Positions 1-9,206 of a stretch of DNA of 64,000 bases are shown here, one piece after another. The notes beneath the pieces are model-generated. The model searched no databases and was not told the origin of the DNA. It was given only the letters and a program-made list of their open reading frames with translations. The DNA is taken from contig NW_019775929.1 in NCBI RefSeq assembly GCF_001039355.2, positions 62,001 to 126,000 of the forward strand, given 5' to 3'. Every line of letters starts with the position of its first letter. Position 1 is the stretch's first letter. A program made the translations under genes and the position numbers. This DNA comes from Lingula anatina (taxonomy: Eukaryota; Brachiopoda; Lingulata; Lingulida; Lingulidae).

Positions 1-1711
1 CTTGGTTAAGGGAAACGATCACAAAAATGATTTGCCCATTTCACTTAGCCAACAGTTGATATCAAAACAGTTTAAAAACCTATGCCGATTTATTAATGTA
101 TATATTATAAGTAAAAGTATAGACCAATGGCTTTAAGATGGGATGCAGAAGAAGGCTTTGCAATACTCTGAAATTATTTATGGAATATTAGCATAGGGTG
201 TGCCACAATCAGTCACATTGTGTTCATCAATGACCAAGTGTCTTCTCTAACACAACCCTCTGTACATAGATGCCTATATATAAACAAATAATAAAGAAAT
301 GGATAAACTGACCGGGTTTTATGCATTTTAATGAAATAATTTGTGAAAAGTATTGAGTTAGGTTAAATTTATTAACTTGCATTATTTACATGTAACGGTC
401 AACGTTTATACAGATAATAATGCAATGGCCAAAACTCATTTTAACCTCTAGGAAATGTGGAACAAGTCAGTATTAGATTTTCTTGGTTTCTGAAAAGTTC
501 CATTATCTTGAATACATTTCAGTTTGACAGCCATTTCTTTAATAAGGCCATATACTTGAGATATTATTTTTTACCAATGGTGTCTTAGCGATTGGTTGAG
601 AAGTGGTCAGTATTAAAAGTAGATTCTTTTGGTGCAATTTCCTTGTTCAGGCAACAGACCTAGGTGTCTGCATACAGCAAATGATATTACCGTGGTTCTT
701 GATATATTGGTCTAAAAAACAATAAATGTACCTCTATAAGCATAAGTAATACGATGACCATTTCACTGCGTAAGAAATAATGAAGAATTGCAAAACATAC
801 GGAAAAACTGTATAGCGCGTGTGCAGGTGAGAGAGCGAGAGCTAGGGTGAGATGCTGTGTAAGAAACATAACAAGGGTTTGAAGAGCAGTTTTTTATTCT
901 TGTGTCCTCGCGTCCACTGATAATGAAACCTACAGGCAAAACCGTTTTTCTTCAAATTTGGATTACGACTGTAGGTAGAAATGCGCGTCTATCGACTTAT
1001 CTAACAAAATAATCATCTTAATACAAACGAAGTATGAAGGTTTCAAAATTGCGGGTACAAAAACTGAATTTGGAGTTAGTATGATAATCAAACACTCACA
1101 ACCATAAGATGCATAAAATTTCATTCGTCAGTGAAGGAATATTCTGTCCCTAGCATATGAGTGGTTAATTCCACTCGAGCAGTCACAGTTGGAATTTAGT
1201 TTTAAAACATTTTATCAGACCCACATACAGTCGTCTCTGACAACAAGTAGACCAGCAATGTACCAGAAATCAATTCAGCAGCTTAAGAACACTTGTTTGA
1301 TGTGAAGGTGACCAGTCTGATTTTCCTTTGTCTTGTTTTGATGGTTGTGTCACACCAAATGCATATGCAGTCGGTGGTAAATGTAGGTGATTAATTTATT
1401 TGTTTGATTTAAAAGACAGTTTGTCCCAAATTCTGGCGATTTTTTAAAATACATTTCCTATAAAGATATACAACACTAGAAGCACAGGCAGACGAAATTC
1501 CTTGTAAGGTTTATATTTATAATAACTGTATTATGTAATTACGACTTCGTGTAACGTATATTTTAGTTATTCAAACTGAATTTTAAAAAAATGCCGTGGA
1601 TATTAACCAGTGTACTATGCCAAAGTTTATGACATCTAACAACTCTGTGCATGGCACACTGAATTTTAGATGAGAAATTATCAAGAAAACAAAGTAACCG
1701 TGGCGTCATGC

Positions 1712-2005
1712 TCAACGATAAAAGGTAGATGAATTCATTGTCATACATCTCTGAATTTTTATTATATATCTTAAAGCAATTGGCCATGAGCTACCCGTCC
1801 GCGGGGATAACTCAAGATGCTGTAAGGTGGAAAAAACAACAAGATTCACTGCAAGAATACCACCAATAAAGAAGGTCGAGCAATTGCCTCGTCCTGTGAA
1901 ATGGTCCTTTGTATGTGATGAGGGGTACATATTGAATGCTACTGGTCCAGAGCCCCAAAATTGCGTTCCAGGTGAAAACTGACACTTTAAATGTAATGTC
2001 TTCAA
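1712..2005 (-). other. Unassigned open stretch, possible orphan exon
   Basis: A 97-codon open frame on the minus strand. Its middle reads like real protein: a polar stretch with FTGRGNCSTFF followed by a hydrophobic segment (IGGILAVNLVVF) long enough for a membrane helix. It has no convincing ATG context. A possible acceptor (TGTCAG) lies near its start. I recognise no family. It may be an isolated exon of a gene outside the window, a decayed element or chance. Confidence 0.15.
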
Positions 2006-2160
2006 ATATCGAATTCGATCATTTGTTAGGATAAAAAATCAGTAATAAAACCATAAAGAAGGTACTGTATTTAGCTGAGATTGCTTGGTTTTTTGTTGAG
2101 ATACAGTCACTGCCTTTTGCACCTATATTTCTCATGGTCTGAGATGCCATATCTGTCATT

Positions 2161-2184
2161 CTGATCTGATCTGATCTGATCTGA
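2161..2184. repeat. (CTGAT)n microsatellite
   Basis: About five tandem copies of CTGAT. Just downstream (about 2215-2253) a 17-18-bp segment containing TTATTGTAAC occurs twice in tandem. Confidence 0.9.
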
Positions 2185-2299
2185 CCTATGTAAGCTTTGA
2201 AATGTAATATTAAGTATTATTTATTGTAACCTAAATATTATTTATTGTAACCTGTCCTGCTGTGTTATTTCAAAAGCGAGCCTGCAGCCTCTCCTAGAG

Positions 2300-2365
2300 A
2301 GCACACAAACAAACAAACACAAACTAACGAGACCAAAAACATAACCTCCTTGTTGGAGATAATAA
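2300..2365 (-). repeat. Dispersed TTTG-rich repeat, minus orientation
   Basis: Read on the minus strand this contains an AAGGAGGTTATG-like core, then a TTTTTGGTCTCG-like stretch, then TTTG units. A related segment lies on the plus strand at about 38395-38460. I recall similar AAGGAGGTT/TTTG segments as common interspersed repeats in marine invertebrate genomes, but did not search. Confidence 0.5.
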
Positions 2366-2522
2366 GATGCTTTCAGTTATACTGCCATAATTTAAAATAG
2401 TAGTCCAATCCGTTTAAAATTTACATATGCATTTCCCTTTTTGAGTGTACAAAAGCTTTAAATCATTTAATTATTTAACGCTAATTTTACAGACTGTTCT
2501 TCGTTAATTGAGTTACGTGGTG

Positions 2523-2681
2523 ATGGACCAAGAATGGAGGAGCCGGAATTTTCCTCTACTTGATGATGTTGGCCTGCACTGCGACCAGTTCGGGTGGGTC
2601 AATCAGAACTCAGGGGCAGCCGGGAACAAAATGCTAAACAGTGTAAGAATATCAGTACCTTTAGGGTTTTTAATCTTATAA
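2523..2681 (+). other. Short ORF of 52 codons, unassigned
   Basis: An ATG-started frame with a non-AT-biased first 40 codons (MDQEWRSRNFPLLDDVG...), then a hydrophobic AT-rich end and a stop. A weak donor-like site (AACA/GTGTAAG) sits at about 2640, so the first part could be a small first exon. No homology recognised; it may be chance. Confidence 0.12.
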
Positions 2682-2794
2682 AAAAAAATATCTCACAGTG
2701 CAAGAATTCGTAAGCTTTTAATGAAATAGGCCTACCTAACTAATATCTTAACTTCGCCACGAAAACCAATTCATTACATAGTTGCAAAGTTAAT

Positions 2795-3464
2795 TTTCCT
2801 AGCTCTCGTCACTTCTTATGCAACCAGATGCCAATGAAAATCAAGCAGACGAGACTAATTTGGCCACCAATATGATCACTGTTTTTCACTTGCACGACTT
2901 CAACGACTTAAACGACTTAAAATCGTTGTCGGAGAAACATATTATTTGCAAAATGTTATGAAAGTTTATTACCAAGCACTTAATGACTTCCTGTCACGCA
3001 TTGGTTATTTTATGGTTAAGGATAATGGAACATCCATGCTGCACAAGAAGAATTTTTTAAAAAGTGTGGATATGGTTATACGTATATATGTCAAATATTC
3101 TGAATTTTGGCAAAGAAAAAAATCAAAATAAATAAATAAACAAAAAATAAATAAAAATAATAATAAATTATATTTCTTATGAAAGGTGATTTCTAATAAA
3201 TGGACCCAAATTGCGTTCAGTCTTCAAGGCTACAAAATAATAACCAAGCCAAATGACGTTCAAAGAAGCATTATATGACAGAGTAAACTAATAACAGTTA
3301 TTATATATTGTCTGTTTCGAAGTCATGAGTCAGTGACCAATAACTATTTAAAGCATTCCGTTGCTTCCAATCATCACATGTTTGCTACCTGTTCAAATTA
3401 GGAAATTTTATCATTTCATTATTGACAAGGCATACTTTCATTGTTGGCAAATTTACAATTCCCA
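2795..3464 (+). promoter_or_regulatory. Conserved 5' flank of receptor copy A
   Basis: About 0.65 kb upstream of the start codon that recurs, diverged but collinear, before copies B (about 12055-12702), D (about 22664-23348) and E (minus, about 36692-36033). The most constant blocks are a distal one starting near AGCTCTCGTCACTTC and containing ATGCCAATGAAAATCAAGCA, and a proximal one from about 3300 to 3380 with CCAAT and a TATA-like element. This shows that the duplicated unit includes the promoter. Whether the distal block is functional is inference. Confidence 0.6.
3337..3353 (+). promoter_or_regulatory. CCAAT plus TATA-like core, copy A
   Basis: CCAAT at 3337-3341 and TATTTAAAG at 3345-3353, 120 bp before the ATG. 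The TATA-like element is kept at 118-120 bp in B and D and 109 bp in E. CCAAT is kept only in A and B. Confidence 0.45.
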
Positions 3465-4701
3465 ATGGGGAAATTTAGAGTGCTTGTTACATTTTTCCTC
3501 TTGGTTATGGTTTTCCTTTATCATTCAAAACTTTTCATACAGATGCCAAGAGGAAAACCGACAGCAAATTTAGAAGTGGTAAAAAAAGTAAACCCACCTT
3601 TAATGGAAGACAAGAGAGGGCGTCTTGGAAGAAGATGGAATACGGAAGCCAAACCTGAGGGGACCAAAGCAAAAGCAATGGTAAAAACACATATCAAAAG
3701 ACGCCCCACCCAAAGTTCAGATTTTTCTGAGCCCTGGATACCTGGTAGATTTCGGCGTCATTTATTGCCCGATGGCATGGCTGATTTTCCAGATGACACT
3801 TTAAACACATCCGAAATTAATGATGTAACACCTGCATTGAGCACAGTAGCTACCCTTGGAACCAATATGAGTCCAGCTGAGATCACCAATATTATCCCAA
3901 TTCCAAAACCAAATGTTCAATTTTGTCTTGCTAAACATGTTCTCTCGGATAGGTATTTCCAAATACAATGTTCATGTGACAAATATTGTCACATGCTTAA
4001 TGATTGTTGTTGGCAAATGGAGCGGGACTGTGCTTCAAACCACACAGAGCAAACTATCAACCGAGATATTACCCAACCTCAAATGAAATGCTTGAAAGCT
4101 CCTCTGGCAAATTCAGAGACCAACCCGGCCTATTTTTGGTTTGTCTCGACATGCCCAGAAAATTGGAAGGATGCAGGCATTCGGATGAAGTGTGAAAGTA
4201 ACAGTCCCAATATGACAGACCTCGCCTTACATTATACCCCTGTGTACGACAAAGTGTCTGGACTCTCTTTCAAGAACATATTCTGTACACTGTGTCACAA
4301 TATCTCAGACATTGATCCCTGGAATGCCACCTTAGGCTGTTATTTTGAAGGTCCACAGAAATTCCAAAACGTGTCATCTGCAGATGAAGCCATTCGAGAA
4401 GTTTTGAAGACCGACTCAGATTGCTTTATCAACTATTTTTCTACAAGAGATTTGGCCATGCGTCTGTGTGCGGCTGAAGAAAATGAAGCTGAGCTATTGA
4501 AGTGCCCAAGTGTAGGAGAGTCTGACTATAATTATTGCATAGGTGTCGATACGAGTATACCATATGACGCATTGGTGGATTTGTGCTTTGAAGGACCAAC
4601 TAATGTCGTAAACTTGCAAGGGAGACTCTTTAAGAATTTCTTCTGTTTCCTTTGTTGGGAAGGTAATTGCTTTAAAGGAACAGATAGCTGTCAGAATAAC
4701 A
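3465..4701 (+). CDS. Receptor copy A, exon 1 of 3 (leader, SMB-like knot, Cys modules)
   Basis: First exon of a predicted 973-residue cell-surface receptor. The ATG at 3465 begins MGKFRVLVTFFLLVMVFLYH, a hydrophobic leader (about residues 5-19) acting as signal peptide or signal anchor. Earlier in-frame codons are only TTG. Residues 30-105 are strongly basic and end in RFRRH, a furin-like R-x-R-R site. Residues 154-189 resemble a somatomedin-B knot (CSCDKYC...DCC...DC) with seven cysteines where the family usually has eight. Two related cysteine modules follow (about 230-292 and 347-409), with several N-x-S/T sites. The exon ends after 412 codons plus one base at AACA/GTGAGT. The ectodomain is probably extracellular; the ligand is unknown. 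Exon 2 starts 377 bp downstream. Confidence 0.85.
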
Positions 4702-5077
4702 GTGAGTACAAACATCTATATATTGTTCTTCATGTATTTTACATTTTTTCTAAAAAAAGTTAAATGAAAAGAGTACCTTTTTTTTAGCTATCAGTTAATC
4801 CTTAGTTTTCCATTCTTAGGGAACAATAAGAGATTGCATGGACTTCTTTTTCCTTTTTTAACATGTTCATATATGCCCGAACGCGTTTTTTTACATGTTC
4901 TTTCCTATTCCTATTTTAATTGTGAAGATGAAACTGCTCTTTTCCCTCTCTCTCTCATTCTCTCTCTCATCCGCACACACACACACGCAAACACACACCT
5001 AATTATATTTATCTTTTGCACCTTGTACTGGAAAATGTCTGTTAATATTTGGCACATTTCCGATTATTCATTACCAG
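4702..5077 (+). other. Intron 1 of copy A
   Basis: A 376-bp GT-AG intron (GTGAGT...CCAG). It contains a (CT)n/(CA)n microsatellite at about 4947-4999. The same microsatellite position is kept, with different lengths, in copies B, D and E. An open frame at 4834-5256 is a reading-through shadow of exon 2. Confidence 0.75.
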
Positions 5078-5205
5078 GGGATCCTGGATATGTGTACAAT
5101 CCCAGGGGATTCTCCTCACTTCTATCGGTTGGTCCAATCCTGGCCAAAGAAAACAGCAGGTACCATTGCAGAGTTTCACAACACTCCCAGTTCAGCTCAG
5201 ACCCG
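5078..5205 (+). CDS. Receptor copy A, exon 2 of 3
   Basis: 128-nt exon, phase 1 in and phase 0 out, between CCAG and GTATGT. It encodes 42 residues, starting after a split Arg, with DPGYVYNPRGFSSLL and a single cysteine (YHCRVS). Length and phases are identical in copies B, D and E, the best evidence that it is a genuine exon. It belongs to the juxtaposed ectodomain; no family recognised. Skipping it would break the frame into exon 3. Confidence 0.85.
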
Positions 5206-6110
5206 GTATGTATATTGTATAAGAGACACGAATTTGCCAATGAAATAACCACATGATTTTTATTAAATTTTATTTGAAAATAATTTTTTTCATGAAACTG
5301 TAATTGTGATTGTGGATAATAAAGACAATGTTGCCCATTGCCAACTCTAGATAATAGTTATAAAAAGCTATATATATCACCACGTATAGGCCATATTCGA
5401 ATAGAACGGGCAGGGATTTAAAAATACTTACATTTTAGTACAACAGTGTATAACAGCTCCAATACACACCAAGAGTAGTCTCTTTGGGCTTTTGCTACAC
5501 GAGGAATTGGACCTCTGCATTATGATATATTAAAAGTGATATGACAACTGTTCACCGGCAGTGAGTGAGAGCAATGCTGCAGTTGAAATAAAAAGCCCAC
5601 AGTACTTTTATAACTCTTATCCAGAGATAATACCTTGTTATTCATAAATTTACCTGCAGCGCAAACTTCAAAAGTTTGTTTTTGTTACTTTAAACTTCTT
5701 TTTTAACCAAATGCCATATGACTTCCAATTGTGTTCCTCGGGTATTACACGGCGTCACAGCCAGTCTGTCTTGGAGCAAAAGCCCAAAGAGACATCTGTT
5801 GGCATGTATTGGGACTTCATTTACCTGCTACCAATACAGTGACTATGGATCAACCGTGTATCTCTTTGTGGAAGTTCCACAACGTAAAATAAACTCTGGA
5901 AATCCGTTTCAATGCCCTTGGGCTGGAAATAAAAAATTGGTTAAAAATTCATTGCCTTCCCTTTGGACGTACATGTACATATTAGTGCATTTTAAAATCT
6001 TTAAAAAAAGCTATGGAATAAAAATTGTTGTTGAATTGATTAGCATCCATCATGCTATCAAACTTCTACAAATCTCAACCCAATTATTCACCTTCTTGTT
6101 CTCTTTTCAG
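5206..6110 (+). other. Intron 2 of copy A
   Basis: 905 bp, ending in a strong acceptor (CTCTTTTCAG). It is homologous to intron 2 of the other copies except for a 69-bp block of 7TM coding sequence at 5744-5812, listed separately. Confidence 0.75.
5744..5812 (+). repeat. Ectopic copy of 7TM coding sequence inside intron 2
   Basis: This block matches exon 3 of the same gene at 7154-7222 (from ATTACACGGCGTCAC to TGTATTGG) with one mismatch. It replaces the unrelated intronic sequence found at this point in copies B and D, while intron sequence on both sides (TGTTCCTCGG on the left; ATACAGTGACTAT on the right) is shared with copy B. It is not flanked by splice signals and is probably not coding. 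Confidence 0.85.
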
Positions 6111-7667
6111 TGTGCCAGTGGTTATAAAGACTGCCCCCGTCAGTTTAACTACGACGTCATTCACGGAGATTGCATACCTTTGTTTCAGCAATTTTCTGGG
6201 CTGCACACGGACATTGATATTATCTTTACATTCACTGATTATGAGAACATCCCAATCAATGTGTACACCAAGCACAGATTTATTTGTTCTGCAATTAAAT
6301 TCAGATTCAGTGAGTTAGGAATAGCTGATGTAAACCGCAGGCAAAACATTGGTTGCCAGGCACTGTTTTCCTCCCAACCATTCTCACAAATAGAAATGCT
6401 ACTAAGTTTCCCATTAGAACTACGCGGTAAACAGGCAACATATGAATCTATTGCATTTGCAGAGGCGTCAATGCGGAAAGATTTAACCAGCATTTTGCCT
6501 AAGGTTAATTTTTCCCTTAATTTATTTCATGGAAAATATATAATAGATATGACTATCCGTGTTTCAAATGATAATCCTATGTACAAAACTGCCTCTTGGT
6601 CGGACTTAGGTGGCGCATTCAGACCATCACATGATCCAGACTCTTTTTTATGCTCTGTCGTTGTTGTTTCAATGGCAGACGTTACCAACGTGAAATATGG
6701 TGCATTTAATTTTTATTTTGAATATGCCGCAGCAAATGTCACCATTAGCTGGAATCAAGTTTTCACTTTTGAGGGCAACATATTTATCTGCAGACAGGCT
6801 ATTGGAAAGTTCCTAGAATCTTTATCTCAAACAATAAATAAAACCAAAATTATATCAATGACCGGTAATGTAATTTCCATGACTATCCCTGAATTTTGGG
6901 CTTTACCTTCCATTTCAATGGGCATACTTCTGGTTCATCTTATTACATGTGTTATTCAGTCTGGTTGTAAGAATATTGCAGATGGAATGATCATACACGT
7001 CACAATCATATTTCTCTTGGTTCAGTTCTTCTTCTCCCTTCTAGCAATTATCCCCGTGAAAACTGATGGCACTGTGTGCATGGCTTTGATAGCTACTGCC
7101 CATTTCTTTTGGCTGGTAAGTTTTCTTTGGCTAGCAAGTATGTCCTTAACCGCATTACACGGCGTCACAGCCAGTCTGTCTTGGAGCAAAAGCCCAAAGA
7201 GACATCTGTTGGCTTGTATTGGAACTACATATACAATCCCATTGGTGATGGTGTCGGCTGGAATAGTGTCAGACATGTGGGATGTTGTCCCAGTGAAAAT
7301 GCTCTACTGCCAAGGAACGTGTTTCTTTGGTAATATCCAATCCTACCTTCTCCTCGTAGTGGCACCAGCCTCACTGGCTGCATTATTCAATGCGGTGATA
7401 TGCGTTGTTCTGGTTGTGTATAAAAGAGCTGGAACATTAATTACATATGCTGTTTACCCAAACTTACTGAGCATAAATTCTTGTTATAAGATGGTGTTCA
7501 TGAGCTCTAGTGTAACCTTGACTGGCTGTGTGGGCTTGATCTTTGTAAGCCTGTCGGTAGCATCAGTTGGAGACTTTTGCTACTTGGACTCAGTATTTAA
7601 ATGTCTCCAAGGCATTATCATGCTGGCAGTTACTCTGGCCTTAAGAAAAAAAACGGTTCCCCCGTAG
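6111..7667 (+). CDS. Receptor copy A, exon 3 of 3 (membrane-proximal ectodomain and 7TM)
   Basis: 518 codons plus TAG. Exon residues 1-260 are extracellular, with cysteines at 2, 8, 21, 59, 82, 181 and 227. Seven hydrophobic helices follow at about 262-282, 292-314, 322-350, 366-386, 408-437, 459-484 and 489-511. The TM3 text HFFWLVSFLWLASMSL and TM7 CLQGIIMLAV resemble adhesion/secretin (class B) receptors, including Cys in TM3 and extracellular loop 2 (YCQGTC). No GPS cleavage motif (HL-T/S) is visible before TM1, so a cleaved-adhesion-GPCR reading is not supported. The cytoplasmic tail is only about 7 residues (RKKTVPP). G-protein coupling is inference from the fold. The whole gene is open. 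Confidence 0.85.
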   Translation, partial: CASGYKDCPRQFNYDVIHGDCIPLFQQFSGLHTDIDIIFTFTDYENIPINVYTKHRFICSAIKFRFSELGIADVNRRQNIGCQALFSSQPFSQIEMLLSFPLELRGKQATYESIAFAEASMRKDLTSILPKVNFSLNLFHGKYIIDMTIRVSNDNPMYKTASWSDLGGAFRPSHDPDSFLCSVVVVSMADVTNVKYGAFNFYFEYAAANVTISWNQVFTFEGNIFICRQAIGKFLESLSQTINKTKIISMTGNVISMTIPEFWALPSISMGILLVHLITCVIQSGCKNIADGMIIHVTIIFLLVQFFFSLLAIIPVKTDGTVCMALIATAHFFWLVSFLWLASMSLTALHGVTASLSWSKSPKRHLLACIGTTYTIPLVMVSAGIVSDMWDVVPVKMLYCQGTCFFGNIQSYLLLVVAPASLAALFNAVICVVLVVYKRAGTLITYAVYPNLLSINSCYKMVFMSSSVTLTGCVGLIFVSLSVASVGDFCYLDSVFKCLQGIIMLAVTLALRKKTVPP

Positions 7668-7871
7668 GAGATACAATGTATCTGGATTGGAGAGTTTCAA
7701 CGTAGGCCTAATCATAGCTAACTGACTGAGTGAATCATTGCTAACTTCAGGTAAAATAGCATATAAATTATTACATGTCACAACCAAAGGCGCACTCCAA
7801 GAGCATAGATTTATGCCGAAGTAAAAAGACAAATATATTTTTCGTTCCCATAAGTAACTGCTCTTTGAGTG

Positions 7872-7873
7872 TT

Positions 7874-7912
<39 letters not shown>

Positions 7913-7914
7913 TT
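7872..7914. repeat. (ATTT)n microsatellite
   Basis: Ten or so tandem TTTA units. A similar repeat sits at the equivalent position after copy C (19208-19251). Confidence 0.95.
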
Positions 7915-8489
7915 CTGAAGGAATTGATTTTTAGTATAAAATTGTTAGTTGGAAAACATTCCGCTAGTGGAGGTGCTCTGCGGTTGCGGCGTTTAATTCT
8001 GGATATTTTTATAAAACGAAAAGCCAAAAGGAATAGATACAGTTGATAGTTTTTGAGTCACTCTAATAATGGAGATTAGTGACAGTAAAAATTAGAAATT
8101 AAGAACTTGGAAACAGATCTATAGATCGTGGTTTTCAAAGGTTTTGGATAAGGTATTAGAAAAATTTAGTATTACTGAAATGTCCATGGAATGTCACTAA
8201 TTTGCTTTGTTAATTCACAACGCACTTGGCATGCGTTTCATACATTTATAATAGTGAATGTGTAAGTTATATTCATATTTGTGATTGGTAGAGTGCTTTT
8301 TGTTAGGTATGCAAATGCACCACAAGCTCTGTGTAGCTATATATGTTTGTGAAAATTATCAAGGTAAAGATAACACCTACATGTATAGTTGATATGAACA
8401 ATGTCAATATAATTTTATAATTAGGCATTTTTCAAACTTGAAACCCAAGGCTGACATGATGTTTTTTGTGCATGCTCTTCCTTTTAAAC

Positions 8490-8765
8490 CCACGGTCCGT
8501 GCACATGGAGTGACCACTCCTCACTGATATTTACGAAGCCCGTAAGGTCCACACGGCGGGAGCGTAGAAGTGCGGAATGAGCACGGAGTGAGCGAGAAAT
8601 AAGTATGTGTATCGTGCGCCTTAACCACGTGCAACGCACGCATCGCATCGCACCCCAAGTTTTCTCCATTTTTTTTTTAGGGGGGGGGGTGCATAGATCA
8701 CACGTAGCAGTCCGTACGTTGAGTTGGGACCCAGGTTTTATCCACTGCGCCACCAAATCTCACTG
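8490..8765 (-). mobile_element. tRNA-like insertion, possible SINE
   Basis: A GC-richer patch within the A-specific insertion. On the minus strand it starts with TGGTGGCGCAGTGGATAAA, which fits a Pol III A-box (TGGCNNAGTGG). A clear B-box (GGTTCGANNCC) is not seen. A C/A-rich tract and a GCGATGCGATGCGTGCG-like stretch follow. No clear poly-A tail or target duplication found, so this is tentative. Confidence 0.3.
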
Positions 8766-9163
8766 TCCTCTAAGGTTATATTGACAGTATATAATACCCG
8801 TCACACATGACGAAGTTTTACGGAAATTGCCGAAGGCTAGAAAATGCCTTCAAAATAATATATTTTTAACAGTTATAATCAAATTCAATCTGTGTCCAAT
8901 ATTTTCCTTTTGCTAACACGCGTCTGTTAAGATACTTCATGGTATATTACCACTTCATAGGATAAGAATTACTACTTCATGATAGAAGGCGACTTCATTG
9001 GTTAAAAAATAAGGACCCTTAGGAGACTTCGTAGTATATTACCACTTCATGATACATTGTATCCAAACATGTTTCAGTTCTGGTTGGATGTGGAAATTAG
9101 GCGTAAAGGTCGATATGAAGTTTCATTCTAGACCATGATTTCCAGAGTGACGCGTGTATTTGN

Positions 9164-9206
9164 GAGAGAGAGAGAGAGAGGGAGAGAGAGAGAGAGAAAG
9201 AGAGAG
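9164..9206. repeat. (GA)n microsatellite next to an undetermined base
   Basis: GA dinucleotide tract with a few interruptions, directly after the only N in the window (9163). Confidence 0.9.

Larger units (their letters stand above)
1..2780. other. Left flank, no supported gene
   Basis: AT-rich sequence upstream of the receptor cluster. I see no convincing multi-exon gene. It holds a pentanucleotide repeat near 2161, a doubled 17-18-bp segment at about 2215-2253, and a dispersed TTTG-rich repeat at about 2300-2365. Two unassigned open stretches are listed separately. Confidence 0.6.

Noticed and set aside
4834-5256. 140-codon frame in copy A intron 1 and exon 2
   Set aside because: It reads exon 2 with extra intron sequence in a different frame; the spliced 128-nt exon is conserved in four copies, this frame is not.
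5718-6110. Upstream extension of copy A exon 3 frame, starting MTSNCVPRVLHGV
   Set aside because: This is intron 2, including the pasted 7TM fragment, in chance continuity with exon 3. The acceptor at 6110 and the homologous start in B, D and E set the exon boundary.
7022-7276. Antisense frame of 84 codons (MSDTIPADTITNG...) seen in all five 7TM copies, and a +1 frame of 85 codons (MHGFDSYCPF...)
   Set aside because: Both recur only because the 7TM DNA is nearly identical between copies; they overlap the strongly supported 7TM frame and have no own start signals or family.
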